DNA of 64,000 nt from Triops longicaudatus (GCA_022885665.1 JAGQDJ010000017.1:62001-126000), one strand, 5' to 3'; shown: positions 43,501 to 58,500, counted from the first letter of the stretch. Program-made: numbers and translations. The notes: generated by a model from the letters alone, not told the origin.

Positions 43501-46500
43501 GAGCGCCACTCTCGCACTCTCGCACTCTCAGTTGCTAACTCTGAGGGAAAAAAATGAAAAGATTTGAAACTTTTTCTAAATGTTGCAGGTTTTTAGTGCT
43601 CTTTATATGTAATGCCAGGAAGGTTCACTAATATTAAAGTCTAAACTCGAAATGGCACATTGCTTTCCTTACGTTCATAAGTTCGACGTTTAGACGTCCG
43701 TGCACGTGCAGATCGCAGTTTGAAAGCTCACAGCACGCGGGATGCTCAGCTTCAGTTTGTATGAAGAGTGAAACGGAATTTTAAAACAGTATTTTTTTTC
43801 TGATATGCGTTTTTACTGCGCAAAGATATGATCAAAGCTAGTGAATACTAACATTCAGACATAAGGGATGGGCGAGTCTTGTTAATTAGTTTTAAGAGCA
43901 TTTTTCAGACATCGTGCGTGGGAATTGGAATTGTTGAACTGCAGTTAAGGACACAGGAACCCTTTGTGAGAGAGTGTACGTGAGAGCGTGAAAATCTTGA
44001 CACTCTTTGGTAACTTATCAGCATAGAAAGAAAGCTAACCGACAAGAAATATTGTCGTAATTTTCATTTTACATGTCCAAGAAATGTGTTAAGAATACGG
44101 AGCGAAATTTACGAATTGAAAAATATAAGAAAATAACATGTTGTACCGGTAAGCGTAATAACTGAAAGCCTTTGTTGCATTAGAATAAAGAAAGAAAAAT
44201 GCGTCAAGAAATAATAGTGGATCTTTCTCACATTTCTTTTCAGTGCCATCCCAAAAACCCAAGATCATTGACGAGACAGGTCGAGAAGTTACATCTGTTG
44301 TTGGACCGTATGACGAAGGAGCTTCGTTATTCCTAACCTGCGTCGCCATTGGAGGTAATGTTCCAATATAAGTCCTCTTTTATCTATAATTCGTTCAGAA
44401 ACTGGCGTCCCACCGTGCTCGACAAATAAATTTACTCTTATGCGAGCAAAACGTACCTTTGTACGGCGAAAAACTTAGCTCAATCCAGTATCAGTTAAAA
44501 AAAAAAACTTTCGTGTAATATCTACCAATTTTCGTAGGAGTTTACTCTCAATCCTTGTTTCGGTTGCACCGCTATTTGAGAGCTATGTTCCGCTGTGCTG
44601 GTATTTTTCCATTGCGTCCCTACGATATCAATTGTGTTTACGTTAAGGGAACGGAAATTGGCAAAAACCAGGCGGGTCCTAACTGAAAAATTAGTTGTCT
44701 GATTTTAATACTGTTTTCCTTTTTAAAAAATCGCTTAAAAATAATCTAGAGCAAACCGAAGAACTTGCAATTATATTTTTAAACAAATACTAAAATTTAG
44801 TCCTATTTTGCAAATTCGTAAAGCAATATTTTGAAGAGTACTCTTCGATTTGAACCAGCTTTGGCGCCATTTTACATTACTGTCAGAAAGTTGTTCTAAA
44901 ACATCGACCTGATTGCGCGATATGGTCCGCGTCTTCTTCTGTGTTATTCGCCCATAAGATCCTTAGGTGCACCGTAGCGCTCAAGTGGGATCCACTGTAG
45001 TGAAACTCTTCTATATGCTGCCTTTAATTGCATAAACCTTCTGTTATAACCAAGAAACCTGTTTTGCCAAGCAAGCATAACCAAGCAAATAGAAAAGTAA
45101 TGTTTTCTTTGTGCGATCCTTATTTTCATTCTTGTGAAAAGAAAGATTTTAACAAGTCATATCGCGTTGCCTAGTTTTTTACGGAGGTATGGAGTAAATA
45201 CGGTATACTAAAAGACATTTTATATCCTTTTGCAGTTTCTCGGAAGAGAAAGTTTGCAAACTTTGAGAAAACTCGATTATTTGAATACAACTCAGCTTCG
45301 TTTCTCCAAAGGATACCCATGACTTGCCCATTAAGGTAGGGCCAAAAGTATCCGCGAGTCGTGTGCAGTGTAGACCCTTGACTCAGTGTTTCGTCATTTT
45401 TTTTCCTTAAAGTAATTTGTTTATAAGTTAAGGAATGCCGTGGAAATTCCTTGTATATTCTTTCCTCAGTATATTTTTTCCCGATTTTTTCTTCATTACG
45501 AAGTCGACCAGTTTACCTCTTTCGCCATTGGTGAACGACGTCTGGAACACCCATAGTAAAACTTAATAGGAAAAAATTGCAATCAAAGAAATTTTCGAGA
45601 ACGAGCTCTAAGTCGTAGATTAGTGAACGAGATTTAGGCTTTTCAATGCATAATGTGCAAATACGAGCAAATGGTGCACATAAGTCGTAACACGAGCATC
45701 GGAGAAAAGTTATCTCCAAAATGAGCGAAAATGTGCAGCATCTTAGAAAAATGCACCCGTGATGCCAAGAAATTACCCTTCATTCGATGGGATGCAAATA
45801 TTTTATGTTCATTTTTTATTGATCTAGGTAAAGAAAAGCGATATGTAAATACTTTTTGATCCACCCTTTTCAATTTTGATCGTCGTAAAAACTATTGTTT
45901 CCCGATGCACGAAGTTTTCTATGCTGGAGTCTTAGCGTACATAGCGATTAATGCTGTTCAGCGAGAGCTAGCTGTATACGCGTATATTATAATAGCTGCA
46001 TTCATGTATTCCACGGCTGTGTTACACATGGTAGAGGATTCTGTTTTATTCCAGAACTCCAGTATTGTTCATACTTAATAAAATCCGATTACAGGGCAAA
46101 ATTTTGACGAAAGGGTAAATAGAACTTGCTTGTTTATGCAGAAGCTAGTTTGTTATGTATGGGAAAGGGCTTAGATGAAGTAGAGGAAACTTTGGAGGAA
46201 GAGAGAGAGAGAGGAAAAAAGCAGTGATTACTTGCTCTCCTGTGCCCCTTGTACCATTTCTGCAGAAATGTTGACGACTTCCCAAGTTGTTCTCTGGAGA
46301 GTCACCGTCAAGATCTCCCTTCACCAAGCACACACACATACACACAGAAAATTTCAACGACTTTGCTTGCGAGTCACAGAATAGGAAGAGTTTGGAAAGT
46401 TTTTCATTTACAGATGAGAACCATATGGAATTACTCTGGTACACTTTTACTTCTTCAAATAAGAAAAAAAAATCCTACTTCGTACTCGGGGAAATTTGCT

Positions 46501-49500
46501 TCATCTCCCAGTTGGCTTTTGCCGTGCAGATTCAGTTTTTTTCAACAACTTCAAGCTTAGGACATTATTGTTACTCAGCACACGTTTCGTGCGAGTTACA
46601 CGTGGGAAGTAGAAGCGGTTCGAAATTTTGCAACAATGTGGCAACTTTCTCGTCACACCAAGTTATCTTTCACTGACCAAGAACGTGTGACGCAAAGTAA
46701 GCGTTTTTTACGCGAATCCAGCTTTTTCCCCGTGCTTCTTTGAAACGACGGTTGGCAAAGGCGTTATCTTTCAAATCTATCACTAGGATTGCGTTCTTTT
46801 CCCGAACTTAAGACTTCTTTTACCCTTGACGGAATCTCGTCTAATGAACTCATCAGATTAAAGAAAGCTCACTGAAACCCAAATCTTCTTTCGCTAACTA
46901 TCCAGCGAGAAAAGCTTGTTCCTTAGTAACGGTTATTAGGGAGTTTGTGTCTTGATTGTCTTTCAGAAAACGGTAGAAAAGATATTAGTAACTTCATGGT
47001 GGAAGAAAACAAAGACATTGAATTAATCCCTTGTGTGTTAGGCCCAAAATCAAGACGCAGCTCTATCTCCCTGATTGAACGAATCACTGAATCTTATGAA
47101 AATTAGTATACGAGAAAATTAGTTTTTCGGAAAAATGTGTTCGTGCGACTGTAAAAGTTACCGTGTGAACTAAAACATTATACTTATACTGAAATAATTC
47201 TCATATTAACCAACTAGTGTTAATAAATTGTGATATTTAGCATAGTTTGCGTAAAGTTCATTTAATGAACGAAAATATTAAATTAACATGCACACAAAAA
47301 AGTCTTAACAAAAGTAATTATCATAACTTGCGCTGCGTTTCCATTTCTTATGAAAAAATATTGTACACAGAAAATTTTATTTAATGACAGAAAATCGCAA
47401 ATCCAGTTCGTGATGTGTTTTGGGTTTGCATTGGCTCCGCAAATGGAAAAACTTCTCGTAGCAATAGCGTTATTATTGATGCATCTACCAAATCTTAGCG
47501 TTATTAACCTCATGCTTTGTAATGTTACGTTCAGGTAGTACGAGTACAGGTTAACATTACGACGAAGGCGTTTATAAAATGAAGTTATAGCTCGCAGGTG
47601 TCCGTGTGTTTCTATCGTAGATAGGTATTTAATGTCTAGCAGCGATGTTGGCAACTTTTGGGCAGGCTTTTCCTTGAAGAATAATGGATTTACGAACTAC
47701 AGAGTGATCTTATGTGTGTAGCGACTGTCGAGGCCAGGAAATCACACGGTTTTACAATGACGTTGAGTGATGGGTAAAGTAACTCTCGCGAGCGCCTTTT
47801 CACACTTTTCGGTTCTGCCATACTTGCAGTAACGCAATCCCTTCTTCCGCGAACTGATCGTCGACTCTGCCGAACTTCAGCGAAAGTATGGCCAAGGCCA
47901 TGACAGGATCGATATGTATTACGATATGTATGCAAAGCGTCTAAGAAAAAAATGGATGATATAAAAGACTGCTTAGAACTCCAAAATGTGCTAGGTGGTC
48001 TAAAGCATTGAGCCTCTTTGTGATGCACTCTTATCTCAAAAATGTGTGGTTACAAGTTTACAGTTGACTTGCGTGGAGCTAGTGAGTTTTGGCTAGGAAA
48101 CTAGTATTGCTTCGCTTGAAAATCTAGTCAAGAAAAAACAGCAAACATTACGCGCCTGTAAAACAAGATTGTTTTCTTTGGGAATTAGCATATTTCTTAT
48201 TATTTTGGCCCATTTTTCTTTGTATAAAAAGGTCGTCCTGCTCCTGAAGTAACTTGGTGGATGGAATCTGAATTGTTGGATCAATCGTATGAAGGAACCT
48301 TCACCGGAGTGGTCCAGAATACGCTAATTCTCCACAGACTGGAAAGACATCATCTTCACGGGCGGCTTCGCTGCGAAGCACGGAATGCCAATTGGACGGA
48401 AGCAGTAATTGCTAGCGTCCAAATCGACTTGCATCGTAAGTCACGAACCACTTTCGCGCAGTGCTTTTCCTATTAACCTCAGATGTTTTCTGTCTTAACC
48501 TATTAACACGCACCATTTACACATCTTTATAGGGTCTTTCTTTTCTATGAAAAAGTGGACTCCGCAAGAAAACTGAAACAAAAAATAATTTTGTTAAAAA
48601 AAAAACTATTAAGGTACCGGGAGCTAACACGTCTTAAGGAAAGCTTAAGCTGCATACACTTACCTTCATCTACCTTATCAGAAAAATAGGGCATTTGGAC
48701 AACAAATTGAAAAACTGTTTTACTATTTACATCAACAACTATTGAAACGAAACGATGAACGGCAACGAGCAAAGCTTACGCCGACGAAACAAACAAAAAA
48801 ATGAAAAAATGGTTCCACTGAAATAAGGAATAATTAAATTATAATTATATTAGCCTACTATGAGGTATAACCCCATATGGAAAGCCTTTAGCTACACTTA
48901 TCCTAATAGACTTGCCCGTATACCCACCAAAACACTTACGCCAAGACATTTAACGTACATCGTGTATCTTTTCACGGGCCATGTACAGTGTAAGCGTAAA
49001 AGTCCAGTAAGAGGTAACTCTTCGAGTTACAGAGCAGTACTGTTAACCTTTTTTATTATTTTTATTTATTTATTTATTTATTATTATTTGTAATAGTAGT
49101 AGTTTTATTGCTATTATTATTATTAATAATAATAATAATAATAATAATATTTTAATTAATTTATTATTTATTTATTTTTGGTTAACCGCCTTAAAATCTA
49201 CATGTAGAAAAAAAACTGGCAATAGTACTGTTTTCTGAGCTCTTGGTCACCGACTACCAAAAACACGTCCCTCACTACGTAGTAAGAATGTTGCAAAAAT
49301 TGGGTGTTGATTTCTTGCCCATAGCAATTTGGGGTTTGTCTCGTGCAGTGTTCATCACCCCTATTCGAAAGTGAGACACTCCGTAAAGCCTGAACAGTTC
49401 GTATATGACCTTCAGGGGAAAGAAAGGGGGTGTTTGTAGCGAAAGCAAATGACACCCGTCATTACCCATATGACTAAACAAGAGAAATAACTCTAAACGC

Positions 49501-52500
49501 GCTCTTTGTGATTAAGAGTGGGGGTTAAGGAGGGATCGGAGGGCTAATGTTCCCTGACATTTAGATTAACGTTGCTATAACGACCTCAGAACCTCATAAG
49601 CATTCCCCCCGATAACTCCGCGAGAGCAAACCTGGCTTTTACTCAAGAGACACTTTATGCAAGGTATTTCTCTCTCTTGCTTGTCTATGTTCTTGTTAGC
49701 AGGCTGAAAGAGCGTTTGTTCCTGTACAAAATTGTGTGTCCTGTAACGTAGTCATATAACTCCCTTGAGACGGTGGAACAAACAGAAAGACGCAAATTTG
49801 ATCTGGAAAAAAAGCAAGAGGCAGTTACTCATGGGTTCATAGCAAAACAATTTATCTTTGTAATCCCATTCCCGGGTGCGTAGCCAGGGTAAGTTGCGCC
49901 AGAAGCATATGCAGTATTGCACACTTCCCAGATGGTGTGCAATTGTGTCCGCGCTTCCGACAGTATTAAACCCTGCCTTTCGAAATGTCTGCATAGTAAA
50001 ACTTTTGTTGTGAATTAATTTTAATTTATTGCTCTTAATATATTTTGCTGTTTGTTTGCCAGGAAATTGCTATTACACATATGAGCACTGTGCTTATTGT
50101 GCGTTTCTGATAAACACTCGTAAACAAGCAATTATGAATCGATGTTAAAAAAGTCTCATTTTTTAAATATTGTTATTTTATCATGTTTCGCAATTTTTTT
50201 CAGAAGTTTCTTGTAAGGTCTTTTGTCTAAACTGATTAGATAGAAAATATGTATGAACCACTGGGGGGCAGTGATAGCATCGAGCAATTTCTTCTGTGTG
50301 GAGTTTCCTAAATGGCTTATATTCGAGATGGTTTTAGAACTTGTGGTAAGAGAAAAATAAAATTTGTAAATTTGAAGTACGTCCGTAACGCAGAGCAAAT
50401 AGCTGTTTTGTTTATGGGGCAAATAGCTGTTTTGTTAATGTACTTGATAACTTGTAACTATGACAACTGGTTCGAGGACATTACCAGGTGTTTTGTATCG
50501 TTTCCAAACTTTGGTAGAAGATTTGTTGCATGTCTAAATGTCTCAAATGTACATGCAACGGATTTTGTAAATGCAAGCTTTTATCGAACTTATTATGCAA
50601 AGACTTTGATCGTTACATGTCGCATTTCAATGGGTGAATCCAATACTTTAAGACCACGACAACTTTACCATCTTTGTTTGATGACGATTATCTGCCGCGA
50701 TCAGGACGATTTCATACGCTAGAGAGAGTGAAGGGATATTTTAAGAGTAGATGGAGTAGGGGAAAAAAATATTTAAAAAATCACTATATAACTGAACGAC
50801 TAATTTCCTACATGCAAAAAAATGAACTCATTAGGATAAATAAATTTATTTACCATTATAAAAAGTGGAAATTGTGCAGTTTCGCCTACTTACCACAGTG
50901 TTTGACCATTTGTAACCTAAAAGGCGTAGATGATTTCAGTACCTATAATTCACTAAAAAAAATTCAAATTGTAGATTCTGGAACATTCTAGATCCTCATT
51001 GATAATAAGGGCGTGGTGTTTTGTTTTACCAAAATCTGGACCTATGATTGACCTAATGACAAAATCTGGACCTACGATTGCTTAAGAAATGCTTTTCGGA
51101 AGCCCTTGGACAATAGCTTAGTGTTAATACCTATTTTGCAATTATTTATTAAAAAATTACATTGTACGTGCTGTCAAGATTCATATTATATCTTTTATTT
51201 TAAAAACGGATTAACTTAACTGCTTAATATTTTTTTTCACGTCATATACATAGTTTGTCATTCTTCCATAGGCCACAAGGAACATAAAGATGGGAGTTTT
51301 CCTTTATAACCGAATTAGCTAGTGAACTGGAACGCTTCTTTGGGATACGAAACAGTGAACTTGTACTTCCATAAAAAGTGCTAGGGATGGTTATTAGTGA
51401 GCAATAGCAAAGGGACGTAATCTTTTTCTCCATTTTTACTTTTAAATTGACTGTGGAAATTACCGAAGCATGGCAAAGCAGCCATGAAAATTCTTATCTA
51501 ATAAATCAACGGCCGTTAGACGTGGCATTTCTTTGGGTCATACGGAATAGGAGCAACTAGGACTTCAGGATTGCTGTCTGTAAAGATCGATAGTGTAAAA
51601 AGTGGCACTAGGAGACAGTTTTCTTTTTTAGTTAGACGGCTTTAGCCCTGACATCTTTGGGTGTTCATTTTGGCTTATTTTGTTCACGATTTTCTTTTTC
51701 GTAACTGGGATCTACCGAAAAGTGTGTTGCTATCAGACAAATGTATCGGCGAGGGAAAAGCTCCCAAGCAAATTTTCTAAACATTGGAAACCAGATAAGT
51801 GGAAGCTTCTAGAGCTCTTACTTGGGTTCGTCAGCAACTTTGATTCGTTCCTCTTAAGAAAATGCCACAGAATGCTCTTGAAATGAAACGGCTGCTTTCA
51901 ACACTGTCCTAGCCTTATCTTGTAATAGTTGCGTTGCCCAACTAGAAACTCCTAATAAAAAATGCATTTTGTTACCATTCAAAAACAAAAAGCAAAACCC
52001 CGTGGCCCGAGCCGTAGTTGTAAGCAAAACACGTCAAAGGGAAAAGTTATATCTTCCAAAAACTTGAAAGCATATTCAGACCAAGAATTACTTTTATTTT
52101 AGCGTTCATTGGTCTTCATGAAATGGTTTCTGACAAAGTCTTCTTGGAAGAAAGCTTGTTCCTTGATTTAATGTTTATTTGTTTTCATTTTATTTTTTAT
52201 TTTTATTTTTTTATTTATTTTTTTGTTTGTTAATTAATATTTATTTGTTTTCATTTTATTTATTTTTTTTATTTTATTTGTTTTATTTTTAATTAATATT
52301 TATTTTATTTTTTTACGAAGAACATGTCCGCTGTTCTGTTTTCGGTAAAAAGTAAGATCATTTTCGTGTAATGTCAAGAACTCTTTATAACTCGGATTAG
52401 TGCTATAACCAGGTACGGTTGGGGAAAAGTCGTTGGAATAACGTAATGTGGTTGAAACACCTCGACTGACTTTCCGGTTGCTTCTGTTAATATGGTTATA

Positions 52501-55500
52501 ACTGTAAGTGGTCCCACCTCGCACGATATTGTACGATTTTTCAGCTTAACCTGTGAAGGGGGAACGTTGCGTGTTCTGCGAATTATATAAGCATGTACGA
52601 AGTGAAAGAAGGGGGACATTTTATTTCTGCATCTTTGTCATTGTGTTTGTGCGTATGCGGAACCTTTGTGTATTACTGTAAACCGAAAGTTCTGCGTTCC
52701 CGCTTAAATTTGCCAATTGAAGCTTATTGGGGCTGATTTACCTTTAGCAGGCGTCAAAGGCTCTGTGTCAATTTCTAACGTAACTACGTGAATGGTACGC
52801 TAGGAAATTTGAAAGGCTATTTACTGAAGGTACCAGTGTGTAAACATAGACGCTTCAAATTCGTTGGATTGACTCCCTTCTACCCTAAATGAAAGTAAGT
52901 CAGCCTCAGCAATTTTAATTAGACCTTTGTGTGCGTAAATTACAAGCTTTGATGCTCGTAGCATTTCAAGCTAAAGAAATAACTCTGTGGCTATTTTCAT
53001 CCATTACACTTCAAACGAAGAGGGCCCAAACTAATTAAATCGATTTTTGAATCATGGCATTCAACTTAACGCGTCCAGAGACACTTTTTGTTATATTGGA
53101 AGTTACTTTGTAGGTCTGAACGGCTGTTTCACATCTTACTTGACAGGCGCCTTTTGTTCCGGCTGCCGCTTGGACCTTTAGAAAAGTTTGAGGGTTCATA
53201 ACCTCGTCTTTCCTTAACTACGTTATAACCAGCCTCTCACAAGGGTGCTTGCTCCGTACCGGATGGTAGGCCTATTTTTTCTGTCTCTTGTTCTCAGTTA
53301 TAAGTGCGTCTGACGTTTTCTCGGCGCGTCCATAATTTGAATGTCAATAAAGCCTTTCACCGAAGCGAACTTCCTGGCTGCCTTAGAATAACCAGACCCT
53401 TTCGTGTATAGCCAATAATTGCTTTAGATGGTACTGGGTGCTGTTTTGGTATAGCAAGCGAAGAAGTTTTTCAAGCATAAGAATGTACGTTATTTTACCA
53501 TGTTTGCTTGTCAGATGGTTAATATTTTATTTTAAATATTGTATAGTAAATGCTCTTTTATCCGACCTGCAAGGGAATTAACCTTATCCTCGTGTAAATA
53601 AGAAAGGAGTGAGTTTAAAAGTGTATTTACTTATAATTATGTTTTAAATAAGACTTGCGTACAGTAATTTAGCATCTACTTACGTCACATCTTTTTCAGC
53701 CTTGCCCAACAAAGCAAAATCCTCCTCTTTAATTAATTTTTTTATATTTTTTTATTTTATTTTTTAGTTTTTTTTATATATATTTTTTTAGTGGCACTTT
53801 GGAAAAGTCATAGTGCGCAATACTCAAATACAATGTGATCTTTTGTTCACAAAGTAAGATGAAAAGGTCTGTGAAGTAGATTTCTAACTTTAAGCTTAGA
53901 GTGAAAATACGTCGATTTTGTCCCACGGTGATAATTATTACCAAAATTTACAGGAGTAATAGCACGAAAAGAACGGACATTGTTGACAGCAATTCAGAAA
54001 TTGCAAATGACAACGACTAACCGAAGCGTAAACACAAAAAATCGTCCTCAGCTCTTGTTTTACGGTCGTAGAAGATTACTCAATCTTCCATCATTGCACA
54101 CAGAAATGGATTCTATAATACGTTAAAAAAGTATATTTTGAAATAAATGGTCGTAATTGCATAGTGAATTATTGCAAAAGTTGGTTTAGAGGCCTCAATA
54201 AGAAGGCTTCTACCGTGTACGTGAATTTTGATGAAAGCCAGCGCCTGCAGGAAATTGTTCATTTATCCTTCTGATTGAATGCAATACATTTTAAGTAGCT
54301 ATAGTCCAGCGGAGTCCATTTTCCTCCGATGTCTATGCTGTAGGCTACACATAACCGGTCTTATTTACGTACGTCGTAGAATACAGTTACCCGAACTTGG
54401 CTGGTCAGTGCAGTAGGTAAACTGAAGGCTTGGAATTTTTTTTCCCCCAACTCATGGGCTTTATTACTTCTCTGTCCAACAGGGAGGCTTATAGTACATT
54501 TTGGCTCGTAAACATTGAAAGCCAGAGGGTAGAAAGTCTGTGAATTTCTCCATTCGCCACTCGAAACTTAAGGACAATATTTATAATGATCATTTTTTTG
54601 TGTGTGATGTGTCGTGCCCCGGAAAACCACCCAGAAATGTGAAAAATCGTTTCATCGATCGGCAGCGTTGGTCGTTCTTTGGGTGCTATTATAGTGCTTC
54701 ATGCCTCTGAGAGTGTGCCAGAGCCGCGACAGAATGGCATCACCTCCAACGGGAGTAAAAGACAGCAGCTGGTTTAGTTTTTACTGCAAATTCCACCATT
54801 GATCATCATTCGAGTTTTATACTAATGGGGAATGGAAATCCGATGATGAATAGCAGCTCGGGTGTGAAAGGAGTTATGAAGTTCCCCCCTTTAGCTCTTG
54901 CTTCCACTCTGACACTAGCTTATATAAATTTCCGTTAGGGAGGGTATGAAAGCTTGAAAGGAAATGAGAAGTGCAGCCGCTAACTTGAAGCTTTAAAAAG
55001 ATTTTTAAAAATGGTTAAAGCGATTTCTTTCCATTTCACCTTGCCAGATAGGACGATTAATTACGAGATATCCGTTTGTAACAAACTTTCCAATTATTTA
55101 GAATTAATGGTTTGCTTTAGTTGCATGAGAGCTCACGTTCTGTGGGTATGGAATTTTTCTCCTCTACGGAGCAAAACAAAACAATTTTTCCCGCAGTGTT
55201 TTTTCTTTTGAGGTGTAGTATAAAACCATGGGATTTGTATCCATCAAACAACCCTAATGAGATTTGGAGAAGCTGCACTCTTCCTGTGATTTCCTTGCTT
55301 TGTATTTTTCGGAGAATTTTCTCTCATCTTTGCATAATGACCTACGATAAACCTAACAGCACCTTTTTACTCTCCAACCATAACCTCAAAACTGTCGACG
55401 TACAAACAACACCCACCCAGAATTCTCCCCAATCTCAACACAGACATGATTCAATTTACCTCTCTTTTTTTTTCCTTGAGTTTTACATATCTTTATGCTT

Positions 55501-58500
55501 ATAGAGTCCTATGAAGCACGCGTACAGCTAGCTCGTTGGATAGATAACTATTTTCTGAAACGAAATCTCAGCACTGAGACGCTTTTTTCTTTTTGTATTT
55601 AGGGACATTCTTTTCCATTTAGGTTTGTTTGTTGTTGTTAAAACTCGCGTAGAAAGGGAGAAAAAAGTTTAACGGCGGGCACATCAGGACAAATAGAAGA
55701 GAAAAGGAGAAAACATTGGTAGTTTAATACTTTCAGCATGCGATCACACATGTGCTAGCTATTCCATGACTAAAGCGTTTATTTCCGGTTCCTATCCTCA
55801 GCTCGTTTATCAGACATTTTTTTTTCTTCCAGTGAAGTTCGATTCTCTTCATTGCGTGGGTTTTATCCCATAGGATAATGAGCAGTCAGCCTAACAGGGA
55901 AGCTTATAGCTGAAGCTACCTGCTTAGTGAAGTTGAACTCCATAGAAATGATTAATACGACGAACTTGTTTGGATTTCTTTTTTACCTCGGATTTTTTTA
56001 CTTGTTTTGTTATATCTAGTGCGACCCCTGATGGTATCCATCAATGGTGCGGACAAAGCCTTATCTGCAGGGAAGAGGTATGACCTGGAATGTGTATCTG
56101 TGGGCTCCCGACCCGCTGCAGTCATGACCTGGAACTTGCACGACACACCGTTGCCTGCTAAAGACAGAGTAAGCCTCTTTTTACGACTATTTATTATTCA
56201 TTAAGTTGTCAGATAATTGGGTTTGTTTTATGGATAATGAGTTTGTTGTCCGATACCGCTATCTTTGGGACCTGAGCGTCGCCATGTTCGATCCCGATGA
56301 CGGTTTTCCCTCCATTACACAAATCCACATTTTTACTGTGACACGTTGAAGGAAAAACGTTCAGTTGTAAGACGGTACCGCTTCGTTCGCCAAATGTGGC
56401 GTGCGACAGTCGGTATATTGTATGTTCAATACAAGTACAAGGAATCAGAACCCAAGCACAGGAGTAAACTGAAACACACCTTATTGGAAAATCGTTCTCG
56501 TCACTTTAAAAAGACCGACGTTACTTACATTACTGTTAGGAGCTTTTGGTAAAATAAATAATATTTAAGCCCAATTTTCTGAAAGTCTTAACTTGTAGTT
56601 TATCATAATAGGTTTTGCCTTGACCTTAAGTATTTCGATTAAAAATCTTCATAAGTCCGAATTTTTTAACATTTTTCGACTTTTCTTGCCAGAAACTCAG
56701 TTATCCAAATTCGAGCTACTTTTACCGAAATTTTGGGTAATATAGGCTACCCAGTATTGAGAAACACCGCTGTAAGGGCTTGCTCATATATTTTTTTAAT
56801 TGCACTTAGCGGTACTGCAAGCCCGCAGCTAGGGGATTTGGAAATTAACCTCGAAAATTTTATTTTAGAATGGTGAACATAGGTGAAAACCGAATAAAAT
56901 AAATACCGAATAAAATTGCATATTAACCCCCTCGACCCCCCCCCCCCACCCGAACCGAAATCCTGGCAAGTCTTGACAATTCAAACTACTGCTCTTATCG
57001 ATTATTTATTTTTAGTAAAACATTTTATAAATTCTTGGATTTGTTTTTGTGCTAGGGTTACACTTCTTATTAGCGTCAACAATGTATGCTAATTCTCAAT
57101 AGTGTCCAAACGCAAATATGCAAGTTTCTGTGGTCCATTCTTGAGTTTCTGATGCTCACTTCCGTCATGACTTTACAGGCAGCATAGTAAAAAGCAAGTC
57201 TAGCTGTGCGGGTGTTCTGCCACCAAAACGTACCCTGAAGGTCTGCGTACACGCTAGGACTTTTGTAACGCAACCTCGACCGGTAACATTGCTAGTCTAG
57301 TTGACGTCTACGCGAGTCCAAATTTACCTCGTCGGCAGACCCATTGTAGTCGGACAGCAAGTCAGCGAAAATTTCACACGCATACACGTCAACTAGACTA
57401 GCAACGTGACTGGTCCAGGTAGTTAGTTGCATTACAAAGTCACAGCCTATACGCACGCCTTTAGAAACATTTAGGTCCGTTAAGATATACTTTGTATATG
57501 TATACTTTGTATGCATATACAAAGTATACCTTAACCTACAAAGTATACCTATACATATACAACAATGTATACTTTGTTATGAAGATTGATAATAAAAATT
57601 CGTAAAATGAAAAAAGAAATTAAAAAACGCTATGTTGTAAAGTCTAGAAAGCATCCATATTGTTTTAAACGTGGCCTATTTTGCGCGACCTCCATTTTGA
57701 GCGGCTCGTAACCCCTGCGAAGGTGGAGAAACTAATTGTAACGTAAATCGTGCCTTTTATAGCATTATGGCTGTCACCTAACGCTGGGACGCACGTAGGA
57801 CGCATCTGTGGCGTAGTAGCAACGTTGCTTGTATTGACGTTTTTGCTAGCGTATTTTGTATATCTCTTCCCCGCTGTTAGGAAACTGATTACGTAAGTGC
57901 CTGGAACAAATTTCGCCATTTTTCTTTTTTTTTATTTTGTTTTGTAAACCACGGCGGAAACAGCTTCTCTTTCGCGACTCATGACACCCGCGCAGCGGTC
58001 GAGTAGGCAAATTTCTCGCCCAAAGCCCTCTTTCTTTGCCTTGCTTTATGTCCGCTGTATGTCATCAAGAGCTTTCTGTGTGTGTACGGTAGCATGGTAG
58101 GCAGCCTTTGAGCTTCTCCAAATTTCCTACCCTGATGTGAAATAGATAAGAGTAATAGAAGGGCAACAGAAGAGCAAGGTTTACTACCTTTTTTATATAT
58201 GTGCTTTTCTTTTTGTTGGGTGGGCTTTGTTGTACTGCTTTTTAAAAATGAATCTGTCATTTACGACTTGTCTAGTTGTTTCGGGGTGGTTTTTCACGTT
58301 TATCGGCCAGTAGACGTTGCTCAGACCTATTGTCAGCGATGTAACCAGACTTTTTCGCTATATATTAAAGTTTGTGTTATTGGCAAGCATTTCTGTTTTT
58401 CCCCTTCGTTACTACGATGTCGGCGATAGATAAGTACCGTAAATTGGTGTCTACGGTACGTACCGGGAAGGTTTTTGGGTGAAACAGGAGCAGTTGGTTC

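Larger units (their letters stand above)
35711..44243 (+). other. Intron 3 (8,533 bp, phase 1)
   Basis: Separates Ig1 from Ig2. Donor GTAAGT, acceptor TTTCAG. It contains a perfect hairpin at 35881-35914, an 18-A run at 37276-37293, AT-rich sequence around 37860-38215 and an ATT/TTA microsatellite at 42843-42877. A 159-codon open frame near 43080 begins at GTG and has no recognisable similarity; I do not call it a gene. Confidence 0.85.
48436..56019 (+). other. Intron 5 (7,584 bp, phase 1)
   Basis: Separates Ig2 from Ig3. Donor GTAAGT, acceptor TATCTAG. It contains the long trinucleotide AT tract at 49050-49185, short tandem duplications at 50395-50436 and 51030-51080, and T-rich low-complexity tracts at 52170-52316 and 53738-53792. 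No coding exon was recognised. Confidence 0.85.

Noticed and set aside
43078..43557. 159-codon open frame in intron 3, + strand
   Set aside because: It starts at GTG, not ATG, has no recognisable domain, and sits between Ig1 and Ig2 exons whose phases join without it.
50312..50722. 136-codon ATG frame in intron 5
   Set aside because: It contains a local 24-bp duplication and has no domain; best explained as chance.
56275..56305. GTTCGATCCC word considered as a tRNA T-arm
   Set aside because: The T-stem does not pair and no D-arm or acceptor stem surrounds it.
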